Shown here: positions 37,061-47,976 of the stretch, in pieces | Position numbering within the stretch: the first letter of the stretch is position 1 | Layout of the letters: each line of letters opens with the position of its first letter | The notes under the pieces: generated by a model | Database searches by the model: none | Told to the model about the DNA's origin: nothing | What the model saw: only the letters and a program-made list of their open reading frames with translations | Source: Fomitopsis serialis | Lineage: Eukaryota; Basidiomycota; Agaricomycetes; Polyporales; Fomitopsidaceae | Assembly: GCF_022376445.1 (NCBI RefSeq) | Contig: NW_025954965.1 | Location: forward strand, 496,001-560,000 | Length of the DNA stretch: 64,000 nt | Direction: 5' to 3' | Program-made: the position numbers and the translations under genes

Positions 37061-37367
37061 TCTCAGTATATGAAGTCAGCGCTTTTGAATACATGCCATG
37101 ACCCTGTGGCAGACTGCAGCCCGTTCATCAGCTTGTTCATCTTCATATTCAAATTTTGCACGATACAGAATGTATGATGATGGACAAAGATCCGTCGCTT
37201 CTCAGAAACCCAACGTCACGGTGATCAGTCAGAGTCGTTAAGACGACGAAATGATATCATAAACCTCCCGTATACGTGGATTCCGGAGCTCCCGCCCTAG
37301 ACATATCATGCCATGTCTGTGTCCATGTAGTCCGTGGGATGCATCCACTCCAAAGCACATCCCCGGG

Positions 37368-38760
37368 TCATATGGCCTCGCCAACAGTCTTCCAATGCAA
37401 GTCCGCGCTCTCAGACCGCAGGGTTGCAGACCCATCCACGGACTCCTCCGCGTCATCCTCCCCCTCCAGCCGCTCCTTCTGGTCGCCTACTGCCTTCTCA
37501 TAGACCTGATCACTGTACGCGCCCGACGTGAACGCCGGTGGCGGCTCAACCGGCTCGTATGAGCTATCACGTACGATCGCGAGTCGGGTGGTGAATGGCC
37601 CGGGAGTAGGTGTGCGGACTACGCCCATGAACTCGGCTGAAGGGGGGAGTTTTCGCCTGTGCTGCCTCCGCCGGAACCAGAAGAGGGAGCTGAGGAGTAG
37701 TAAGAGGCATAGTATACCCCCGACAACTCCTCCTGCGATGGCGGCGGTGCTTGCGTGTGAAGAAAGGCTCGCAGAGGACTGCTCGGCGACGCTGGCAGGC
37801 GGTCCGCCCATACTGCTGCTGATGGTCGACGCCGTAGGTCGCTGGGTTTGCAATTCTGTCTCTGTCCAGAGCGGGTCTGTGGAACCGGACTGACTCGAGG
37901 ACCGAAGAGACGGAATGGTTGCGGATGGTAATCCCAGCGAGAACGCATTGTCCGTGGCTATCTGTCCTGCGGAAAAGCTATCCGATGGAAATGTGGTATC
38001 GAGGCTTCGTGAGGCTGCATGCGAATTCGAAGTATTCTGAGACTCCGAAGGTGTAGTAGGATTTGTGTCACTGGTCGTGGAGGGCACGCCGGTGCCAGCA
38101 GGCGTCGATGTGGGCTCTCCCGGACTCGTCAGCGAGCTACTTGGTAGACCGGTGTCGGTGACAGCATGCGCTTGACAGAATGTTAGCCATGTACTCTGCA
38201 GTGGGCTGCCTGTACTCTGCCACCAAGAAGGGACCGCAGTAAATGTTGTAGCCTGCTTCCCCCAATCTACGGTGCAGGGTAGTGGCAAGTCGTAACGTGT
38301 CCCATCGTAGGTCACCGTCGCTGTGGTCTTGAACACGGACACGGTCAAACACTGTGTGACGTACTATATCCATGAATGATTACACACCTTGGAAGGTTTC
38401 GTCATGTCGTGCGAGAGCTAGGGAGTCGGACTCGGGGGGAGGGAAGCTGCACCACTGACAGACATGTCTAAGGCATTTTGAAACATGCACACATCGAGGG
38501 CACACCGTACAATCACCATCACCATCTTGTTCGTTCGATGACTCATCCTCATCTGTCCTTGACAGAAGAAGACCAGCTGAGAAAGCGACTGCTACTATAA
38601 GTGATGATCCTGGGACGCCGGTGATGGAGAAGGAGCTGTACTGATTTGACCGAAGGCTTCCTTGTACAAGTCTAGAAAGCGTGAAGTTCTGTAAGTAACA
38701 CCGGATGTAACGAGGTACAGATGCGAGGAATACAAAACGTATGCTGTGTGCGTTGTGCAA
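37368..38760 (-). CDS. Ser/Thr-rich single-pass membrane protein, copy 2
   Basis: Main exon 38348-37368 (326 codons) begins with an ectodomain (TVSVFKTTATVTYDGTRYDL, VPSWWQSTGSPLQSTWLTFC), then a roughly 130-residue Ser/Thr/Pro stalk, a membrane helix AAIAGGVVGGILCLLLLLSS with FWFRRRQHRRK, and a tail PPSAEFMGVVRTPTPGPFTT, VEPPPAFTSGAYSDQVYEKA, acidic end, stop at 37368-37370. An upstream exon up to about 38760 carries SSFSITGVPGSSLIVAVAFS and several Cys (CTVCPRCVHVSKCLRHVCQW) and probably belongs to it. Helix and tail resemble the copy at 36 kb, suggesting tandem duplication. Secretion and O-mannosylation of the stalk are inferred. Function unknown. Confidence 0.62.
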
Positions 38761-39167
38761 ATGCTGTAGGGGTCCCTGACACTGCTCACCGGTAGTCTCT
38801 GAGCAATCCCACCAGGCTCAGGCTACATACGGCGATCACCGGCACTGCATTAGGACCTTTGTTGCGAGCATGCTGGTTATGATATGTTGGGTCAGCGTCC
38901 CTCAAGCTCACGGGGAGGTCTGATACAGTGAAAGCAAAGGAAAAGAACAGTGATGATGGAGACTACCTACCTGTGTTATGCAACGAATGGATCGTACCGC
39001 AGTTCACGACGGGCGAGGAAGCAAACCGGGTATTGAGCACCATCTCAAGAACCAGATATGATCGTCCTTGTGTCATTACACCTAGCCACATGATGCACAA
39101 AGGTCCAGTGAACGAACACCCAAGATACAAGAAGTCCGTACGTTACCACATTCTGTTGTCCAAGAAT

Positions 39168-40250
39168 CTACTCCGCGAAAAAGTAGTACCCCGTCGGCTT
39201 CTCCTCTTCAGACCCACCGCCCTCCCCGTCGGGACCCCTGATATGGGCCATCTGCGCGACCGCCTCGCGCAATTTATCAAGGAGGGGGTCCGGCGTGTGT
39301 GCCCCCGACCCGGTCCATGTCCAGGGGGCGGTTCGTCAGGCTCACCTGAGCTGTCCCGCAAGAATATCCCATCAGGTTGGGCGTCGGGCTATGGCGCATG
39401 GCGGCGGCAATGACCATGAACTCGCTGATGGCGCTATCTTGGGTCTTCGCTGCTGCGGCGAAACCATAGCAGAAAGCCACGAGGGCGAGGAGGCCTATGA
39501 GCCGCCGATGACGGCGCCCACTATGGCACCGAATGCGAATGCGAGTGACGAGAAGTGGCAACTGACGACGAAGAGTGTGGTGTGCCTCGATGTGATGAAA
39601 GGTTAAGTGACTGTGTTGGGCTGCGTCAAGTGCCTTGGAAGATGATGATTCGAGGAACATGACCGTAGGGGGGTGTGAAGACTCAGCGGTGCTCGAAGTG
39701 GATATAGGCGAGAGGATACTAACGGATGAAATGGGGCGCCAGGGTTGTTTGTAGAGAACATGGTGAGGAGAGAGCTGTAGTTGCTGAGTTGGATGGATCC
39801 AGGTGATTGATTGCCCAAGTGAATGTGGTTGTGAAATGCGTTACTAAAGGTATGGTAGGACGGACTGTTGGAATGCCCGGTGATACCCAGGTAGAGTAAA
39901 GAATGTCTGGAACGGATATTAATATGATGATGACCCAACGAACACAAACGCACCTGGCTGAATGAGAGTGTCGTCATTGTGATGGCATGAGATAACCAAA
40001 TGGTATCATGGAGGTGGAGGCGAGGGTCCTCGTAATGAGAGCTCGCACTCAAGCTCAGCTGCCATGTATGAGTAGTTGGTTCGCGGCGTGCTGTTATGAA
40101 CAATTCATCAGGCATCTCTATCGAAATGCTGGTGTCAGATGAGGCCGACTGACTGCTCGCAACCCGCATGTCGATGTCGGGCTGTGTGAGCCGAAGTGCT
40201 GGAGAGGTCGTACAGTAATTCGAGAGAAAGACTGGCTGCAGTGACTGCAT
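39168..40250 (-). CDS. Ser/Thr-rich single-pass membrane protein, copy 3 (disrupted model)
   Basis: Minus-strand exons start MQSLQPVFLSNYCTTSPALR with an ectodomain-like part (FITARREPTTHTWQLSLSAS, HDTIWLSHAITMTTLSFSQ), then Thr/Ser-rich THFTTTFTWAINHLDPSNSA. A hydrophobic helix AFAFGAIVGAVIGG continues only in another frame as LIGLLALVAFCYGF (break near 39525). An acidic tail IRGPDGEGGGSEEEKPTGYY ends at TAG 39168-39170. The architecture matches the two upstream neighbours. Its start is only 37 bases from the glyoxalase II start on the other strand, so one of the two starts may lie further in. The exact splicing is uncertain. Confidence 0.45.
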
Positions 40251-40287
40251 GACACGCCTGCGACGCGGACACGGCTCCTCGGCCCCC

Positions 40288-41361
40288 ATGATCCTCGCGC
40301 ATCCCCTCCGCTCACTAATCCGCCCTCCCGTCCTCGCCCGCCCGTTCTCCGCCACCCTCGCTGCCAGGATGAAGGTCATCCCGTCCCCGTGCGCGACGAC
40401 AACTACGCGTACCTCCTTGTCGACACCGCCACCAGCAAGGCCGCGCGGTCGATCCGTACGACGTCCCAAGGTCCAGGCCGCCGCGGAGGAGGCTGGTGTC
40501 CAGATCGTGCCAACATACCACCCACATCATTACGACCACAGCGGTGGGAACAAGGTGTGTGTCGCGTTACGCCTCCATACTTGGGAAACAACAAATGACC
40601 GGACGCCGCACAGGCATTCGTACGTCCATCCGTCTAACGCCTGAACCATTATGGCACTCAGATGCTCTCGCGACGCATTACAGGCGTCCGCATTTCCCGA
40701 TGCGCCCGTCTACGGCGGTAGCAACCAGATCCCCGCCCTGACGCAGCTCGTCAAGGACAAGGACGTGTTCAAGGTCGGCGAAGGGATCAGCGTCCGGTAC
40801 GCGCCCCGCCGGAGGCAACTATCATCGTACCAGTGCCAGGGCTGACCGCATCCTGACAGGTGCCTCGCGACACCCTGCCACACGCAGGATCGATCTGCTA
40901 CTATGTACCTCGTCCTCGTCCTCCCACCCCGGCGGCGTGTTCACGGGCGACACGCTCTTCGTCGCGGGGTGCGGCCGCTTCTTCGAGGGCACCGGTGAGG
41001 AGATGGACCGCGCGCTGACCTACCTCGGCACGCTCCCTGACCAGACGGTCGTCTACAACGGGCACGAGTACACCTCGGGCAACGTCGCCTTCGCGAAGTC
41101 GGTCGACGGGGACAACGCCGCGCTCAAGCGGCTCGCGCAGATTGTGGAGGAGAATAAGATCGTGACCGGCCTGACCACCATCGGCGACGAGAAGGAATGG
41201 AACCCGTTCATGCGTCTGCAGAGCGCACCGGTCCAGTGAGTGTCCAAATTGCGGGAAGATGTGTCGTGTGTCCTGATTCAGGTGCAGGAGCGCACCGGGA
41301 AGTCGGTAACAGCGCCATCATGGACGAGCTCAGGAACATGAAGAACAGCTTCCGTGGATGA
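40288..41361 (+). CDS. GLO2: Glyoxalase II (hydroxyacylglutathione hydrolase)
   Basis: Hydrolyses S-lactoylglutathione to lactate and glutathione, the second step of methylglyoxal removal. The C-terminal exon is clean: FTGDTLFVAGCGRFFEG (metal-binding Asp), VVYNGHEYTSGN (metal-binding His), LTTIGDEKEWNPFMRL, ending MDELRNMKNSFRG at TGA 41359-41361. The middle exon has VYGGSNQIPALTQLVKDKDV. The first exon encodes MKVIP and the metallo-beta-lactamase THxHxDH-type site, but only across shifting frames: I count about six single-base losses between 40383 and 40524 and three more near 40890, 40907 and 41307. An upstream in-frame ATG at 40288 adds ILAHPLRSLIRPPVLARPFS, a mitochondrial presequence, so initiation at 40288 or 40369 could give mitochondrial and cytosolic forms. 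Confidence 0.85.
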
Positions 41362-41752
41362 GTGCGACACAAGGACCCCGCTCAGCCAGGCACGCACATG
41401 TATGTTATAGATCTAAGCAGGAGAGGACATCGTGGAAGCTTTCGATCTTCACTGTACTTGTATCTGACGACAATCCCAACTTCAAGTGTACAAGTATGCA
41501 ATGTAGGGTGATTCGTTGTGGATTCGGTGCACTAAGCCCGACTGACTTATAACCCCTGTCTGCGAGACTAACCAGGTACATATCCCTCAGTTTGCAGAAA
41601 CGATGTGAGATAAATAGGTCCTAACCCGAACAAGCGCCCATAGACCCTACAAATAGCAAGCGTACTTTTCCATAGTACAGACATCGAACGAAGTGCTTCC
41701 CTGGCGGATGTGATTACGAGAACGTAGTAGGTGTCGAGCGGCCGGCTCCACA

Positions 41753-42573
41753 TTACATCCCGAACACCTTCAGGATGGCCGAGCGTGCGTAGGGGATGTA
41801 GGAGAGCGTGTACCATGTGAAGGCGATGTACTCGATGAACACGAAGACTGGACAGCGCCATGTCAGCGGGATTACGAGAAGAGCGGCGCTGGCTGCTTAC
41901 CTAGACAGAGAACCTGCAATGCGGTGATGAGGCGTTGAGTGTGAGCAGCAGGAGGACGACAGACGTACGTCGCTGCCAATGACAAATGCCCCGACGAGCA
42001 CGAGAACTATTGAGAGCAGGAAGACCACGGTCGCGACGACTCGAATTGGCTTGAACATCTGGTGTGGTGGTCAGCTATCTGGCGGTAGGCAGTTGGAGGG
42101 ACGGACATGCAGACGTACGAGCTTAATTTGTTTGAAAAACTGCCAACGTGCACTCTCAGTGACGGTGCATGCAAGAATGTCACGAAGTAGAAACATACAC
42201 CTATCAGGAACCCCGTGCCGACGAGGGACACTACTGTACCCAGCACATACAGGACTGCAAACGGCGGGTCAGTTCAGACGTGCTCTGCCCGGCAGCGGGA
42301 CAGTATACGCACTCGCAAAGGTCGTAATATCACCGAAGAAGAGGACGATGGCACCCAGTATACTGAGGATGAACCCGACCGCCAGACTGCATGCTCGCGT
42401 CGGACACAACACCCACCAGCGCCACACGTCGCTGGCACTCACCATCCACCAAAGCCATAGAGCCGCTGCGTCCTCGACAGGCCCATAAACTTGAACGCAG
42501 ACTCGCCCTCGAAGAACTGCGTCTCGGGGATGGTGCCGCCGACGGCATCGAGGTTGAACCAGCCTTTCGACAT
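41753..42573 (-). CDS. SFT2: SFT2-type Golgi vesicle transport membrane protein
   Basis: Starts MSKGWFNLDAVGG, PETQFFEGESAFKFMGLSRT and ends YIAFTWYTLSYIPYARSAIL, KVFGM at TAA 41753-41755. Four hydrophobic segments: CLAVGFILSILGAIVLFFGD, ILYVLGTVVSLVGTGFLIGF, VVATVVFLLSIVLVLVGAFV and the terminal one. This is the SFT2/GOT1 family, four-helix proteins that act in retrograde traffic and fusion of endosome-derived vesicles at the Golgi. Two micro-exons are needed: a 21-base one (42139-42119, FFKQIKL) and a 13-base one (41913-41901). All exons join in frame, so this gene is clean although its neighbours are not. Confidence 0.93.
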
Positions 42574-43191
42574 GTTGAGCGTAGATGGGCTTCAAGGTCG
42601 TTACCAGGACGTGGAGTTGATCAGGTAGCAGTAATGAAGCAAGTACGGCTTGTTCGTTCGTGGATGGCACCAGGCCGATGGGACGCGTTCGCGGAGACTG
42701 ACTGCGAGGCGGTCGGACTCGCAGCACCGTGCTGCTTTCCACGTGGCTAGCGCGTCTCCGCGCACTGCATTAGCGGTCGCGACGCGCTGGTGGCTGGGCA
42801 GATGAGCGGACATGGGCGGGCACGATCCCCCCTTTTCCTCGACGCTTGCACTGCGTAGCACTCCATGCTTCGGCATCATAGATGAGGAAACGAAATGTAT
42901 ATTTTCTCGTCAGTGTCATGATGATCATGTCAAATGTCAACGCTACAGGGATTTTCGATGGTTTACAACACAGAACCCAAGACCAAGATATCATGACGTT
43001 GCGTAAGGGGTCATAGCAAAGCTCGTTTGTATGTCGTGAAACAAAACTAGAGTGCGTGGCGTAGCGGAGTCGACGGCAGAGCGGACTGTCATAGCGAACA
43101 CACATATTCCTAACTTACTTTCATGCACAGCATCGACGTGTAGGCGGGGCGAAGGGGAAAGCATTGGCAGCAGATGGTCGACATGAGCATG
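42574..43191. other. Intergenic, nothing recognised
   Basis: 0.6 kb between the SFT2 start and the EDC4 stop; no motif or repeat seen. Confidence 0.5.
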
Positions 43192-46100
43192 TTACAGCGG
43201 CTTGCGGCTGAGGATATCCTGAATTTCGGAGATAGTACGAGTCGCCTCGATTGGCGGACCGGGGATGATGCCGAGGCGCTGCTTCGTCGTGTTCAGCATC
43301 TGCTGCACGCTCGGCAGTACGCGCGCGACGTAGGGGGAGATGAGAGGGTCCTGTGCCTCAATGTTGAGATAAGACGCTCGGACAAGGACTAAGACAAATG
43401 ATGACACACCGAACTGTTCAGCGTCGACGCCGCACGCTGCAACCACCACATGGAATCTTGAACGACTCGTCGAGAGGAGAAGTCTCGCCGACGATCGACG
43501 AAAGCTAATGGATGATGCACACGTCAGCGAATCAGCACTGAGCACGAAGACAAGGACATACCCTGTGCACAAGGGTAGCACAACAGCCTGCGACAGCGGG
43601 CCAGGTCCCTTCAGCGGCATGATCAAGTCAGGGTTCGACCGCGCCAACAGCTCACGGAGTTGACGAATGTCCTGCGTGCCCAGCACAGCAAGGTAGGTAT
43701 CGTCCCACTCCTCGGTCTGCGCTTGCGGACTAGTGCGCAGCGCTTGCTGAGGCAATGGCGGCGGGGCAGTCGGGTGGGACGCCTGTGGCGCCACAATGTT
43801 CTGGTTGAACCACGGCTGGTGCATAGTCGGCGGCATCTGCGACTGCTGGAAGGGCCCTGCTGCCCAGGGTACGGTGTTGAGACACGGAGGTGGCAACGCC
43901 TGCTGACGGAGGAGCTGCGACAGAGTGCCCTGAGTCTGGCTGCCGGGCGCACTTGGAGACGTACGACTCGGCGCCACCGAGTTGTGGCTCAGTAGCCTCA
44001 TTTGCTCAGCTAGGGAGCGAACGGTCTGCTCGAGTTCACGAATCATACCCTAGCGAGTGCTAGTTAGCCTCCGATCTGCGCAACAATTGAAACCTGTCTT
44101 ACCTCCTGGCTCCGGAACGCTGTCTCTTGCCAGCCCTTGACATCCTGCTTCAGCCCATGATTTCGTTATGAATCTCACGCGACAATTCTTGGTGCATGTG
44201 ATTGGTTTGCTGCTGGTACACTTGAATCAGGTTCTTGGAGACTGTCTCCTTCAGCTGCCTCTCAACGACAGGCGTCACAGCATTGGAGACGTTGCGCGCA
44301 ATCTGGGAGGATATCTCAGGGCGCAAGAGCATCCGCTCGATTTCATTGGGAAGGTTCTGTCGAATGATGGTGTGAACAACGTGGTAGAGTCGTGACGGGG
44401 GACAAACTGACCTGTTTGAACGACTCCGACAGCCCCTTCGAGATCTGGTTGCCAAGCGCAGCCTTGACTTCGGTCTTCGTGATGTGCTCGAGCGACGGCA
44501 GCACCGAGTTCTGCACTTCGTTCTTGACGGCCATCTCGACGACGCGCGTCGTGTTCTTGCTCAGCTCAGTAGAAATCAACTTCAAGATCTTCTCCTGGCG
44601 CGCGAAGTCCTCGGCCTGCTCGTGAGTACGAGCATCCTCCAGGCGTTGGTCTGTAGGAAACTCCATCAGTACGGGTTAGTGGTGGTACGAAGGAAAGAAG
44701 CTCACGTTGCTTGTCGAGCTCCTTTCCGATCAGCCGCCCGATGCGAGTGTGAAGGTTCTCTTCCACCTTACGCATCTCCTTTGTGAGTGCGACGCCGAGT
44801 GGAGAGTCATTGATGATAGTGGGATCGCCGCCACGTGCCTTCCCCTCTTTCTCCTTGCCATCGTCCTTCTCTTTGTCTTTCCACCCGACGTTCTTACCCT
44901 TAGCATTCTTGCCCTTCTGCTCCTGCATGCGTCCAGACTCATCGCGGCTGTGCTCGCCCTCGACGTCCTCCGATGGTGGCGTCGGTCGCCTTGGCGCTGG
45001 CACGTTCATGAATTGGGGCGCAGGCGCGGGCTGCGTCATCGAGCCGCTGGTCAAGAGTGGAGGAATACCAGGCCGCTGCTGCGTCTTGATCTCAGCCGGT
45101 AGCGACTGCGTAGGCAACGACGGGAACCTAGCCGGAGCGGACACCAGCGCAGAGTTAAACCACTCGCTACGGATGAGCACCTGGTCCACACCGGTGGCGT
45201 GCACGGAGAACGCAACCAAAGCCAACTCCCAGGAGGAACCTTGGCCGCATTGCAAGCAGCAAGCCCTTCTTCGCCAGTAGGATCAGCATCTGCGGTAAGA
45301 ATGACGAAGTGAATGGTCGGACGGGGTCCTCCGAACTCCAACACCTGGTCGAAGTATGCGCCTCTGCTGACGTCCTCGCTGTTGGGCGACGGCGCAGAGT
45401 TGTCGAAGCCGATCTTGAGAGCGATCATGCTGTCCCTCCGGTTGTTCGCGACCCACAACGTCTGTATGCGTGAGTCGTAGCTGACATGTCCGAACATGTC
45501 CGGATCTTCTTGGACGCTGTTGACGAACTTCACGGTCGACAGAACGTATCTACCCATGATCGCCAGGAGCTGGAACACCGTGCCGTTCTTGCGACCAACA
45601 ACTACACCGTTCTCGACGAAGGTCAGTGAAGACGGCATGTCGTCGCCGCGGACCTTGTGCGACCAGAACGGCAACCTGTCGTTTATGTTCCACATCGTCA
45701 GAGTGGAGTCCTCCGATATGGTCGCAAGAGCGGATCGAGGGACGTCGAAGTCAATGGCAACGATAGGCTAGAAACGAATCCGTGATTGTCTGGACATCGG
45801 TACGAGAGACGAGAAACATATACATACAGACGAGACGGCGTAGGTCTGTGCCACGCGGTGCAACTCTGCCTGGGGAATCGGTTCGCCGTTGAAGACGTGC
45901 GCAGCATCTACGACGTTGACCAGGTAGACGGTCTTCTCGGAAGCGACCGCGACTAGATCAGGCTGCTGCGGGTGCCACTTGACGGCGTGAAGAGAGTCTA
46001 CGTCCGTAGGCTCGACGCAGAGCATGATCGTGCCCCTGAGTAATGAACCTGAGTCGGAAATAGGAAGTAAACTCGCAGGCACTACGTACGGGACGTCGTC

Positions 46101-47976
46101 CATGATGACTTCAGGCAGCTGCCAAACGACGAAGCCACCGTCCGAGGTAACTCCTGCCAGACGGTTGCCGTGCACAGACATGTCAGTCACAGATGCCTGC
46201 GGCGGAAACGGTGGGGGCAGCTGTAGCAAAGTCCGGTCGCCACTGGAGCGCGAAATGACGCGAACACGGCCTATAAAGCAATCAATCGAGGTCTTGAAAT
46301 ACTGCGATCGTACTGACCTTTGGTCATCGCGTACGCAACCCAGTGCGTTGCGCCAATGGTGGATCCAGGGAGGAAAGTCGCGTCGACCTTGACCAGTGCG
46401 ATGGCCGTGGTCTTGACTGCATCGCGAGGAGCTTGGATTTCCTCCAAAGGCTGCGAGACGTCAAAGACGACGCTCTGCGGCTGCGAACTAATGCCACCAC
46501 AAGCGTCAGCAACAGGCAATAGCAATGAGGAAGCTCGCTCACCTCGGGCTATTGGTCTTGAACTTAGGACCACCGCGGCTCCTGCCTTCAGATCCACTGT
46601 TCCTGTACCCAGAACCGGATATAGGAAGAGAGGGCCCGTATACAGCAGGACCCAAAGGAGACTCGGCAGAGCGACGTTGCTGCTGACGCACCTGGGCCTG
46701 CTGCTTCGGTGGCGACAGGCGAGGGGGAGAGGGCGCGTGTGGTGGTTGAGGAGGTAGCGGACGAGACGCACGCGTCTGTGCAGGCTCAGCCTGCGGCGTG
46801 AACTCCTCGCTGGGAGTGTACGGGTCGTAAGAAGATATCTGTTGTACAGGCGCAGGCTGGGGTACCGGACCCCTCGTGAGCTGCTCCATTAGGTTCTCTA
46901 CAGATTTTCGCTTGGGATCGATGGTAAGGCTGGGGAAGGAAAAGTCTTCAGCACTGCTCGGCATGCCGGATGGCTGAGGAGCCGCTTTTCGCTTGCTAGC
47001 AGCCGTGTTCGCCAACGCCTCGAATGGTGAAACGAAGGCCTCGAACTGAGATTTGCGAGCGGGTGATGGGGCACGCTGGTCATGAACAGGAGGGGGACCC
47101 AGCATGTCGGATGTCGGCGGGACGTACAGGTTTGACGAGGACTCGTTGGGTGTAATCTCGCCGACGTCCTGACGAGCCCCCGCCTCAGAGATATTGGCTA
47201 CGTAAGGAGGCGACGGGCCAGATGTAGTAGGCGCAATGCTGGGGTAGAGGGGTTCAGGGTAGTTGTACTTCGGGGTGTTTCTACGGAAGAGGCGACAACA
47301 AATGTCAGAGGCGAAAATCAGATCGGAGGAATCCCAGCCCATTGCGGCACCACAACGCCGGGGAGTCGTGCCAACCGTGCTGGGAGGGGTACCGATCGCA
47401 CAGATAGCACGCCCTCACAACCCGACGGCGCCACAGCGAACGGGACACTCACCCTGACATGAGCTGCTCCAACAACAATTTCCCCTGAGACTCGTTCGAA
47501 GTCATGCCACTCCTCGGTGCTGAACCGGGGGGCGTCGGGACTTGTTGAGGCGGAGGGTGCGCAACAGGGGCTGTCTGGACATTGGACGGTCCCGATACTG
47601 TGCTGCCTAGCAAGGACAGGAGCGCATTTTGCCTCTCAGTGGCCTGGTTGCTCGGACCCGACATAGACGAAGAGATAGACCCAGCATTCACAGAAGCCGG
47701 TGTGGCGTGGCCCGAATTCGCCTCCTGCGGGCCAGCATAGATATTGGAACCGTTGTTACTGGGCTGCGGACTGACATGCGAGTTGGAAGGTGCATTCAGC
47801 GTTTGAAACAAGTTATCAAGGTGAGTCGTAGATGAGGCAAGAGGGGGTTCACGGTAAGAGGGAGCCGGGGAAACGTGCGGGTCGTTCGCCTGCGACAGGG
47901 GGGCTGCAAAAGACTGCTGGTGCGGGGGTGAAGGACCTCGTGAAAATACGTTATCTCTTGTGTTGGCGTGGTCCAT
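43192..47976 (-). CDS. EDC4: EDC4/Ge-1-like mRNA decapping scaffold
   Basis: Starts MDHANTRDNVFSRGPSPPHQ at 47976 and ends EIQDILSRKPL at TAA 43192-43194. Order: a roughly 400-residue Ser/Pro/Gln-rich disordered region; a WD40 domain (FDVSQPLEEIQAPRDAVKTT, HWVAYAMTKGRVRVISRSSG, TDMSVHGNRLAGVTSDGGF, LHAVKWHPQQPDLVAVASEK, ISEDSTLTMWNINDRLPFWS); a charged linker; a long helical coiled coil (KQHQRLEDARTHEQAEDFAR, LSREIHNEI, IRELEQTVRSLAEQMRLLSH); and a C-terminal alpha-helical domain (LPSVQQMLNTTKQRLGIIPG). In the family this protein bridges Dcp2 and its activators in P-bodies. Single-base losses near 45238 (GGGG to GGG), 44154 (CC to C) and 43450 interrupt the frame. Confidence 0.85.

Noticed and set aside
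39603..40469. 288-codon minus frame as one gene
   Set aside because: Its first third is antisense to the conserved glyoxalase II first exon and its last part changes frame relative to the helix; only the middle fits membrane protein 3.
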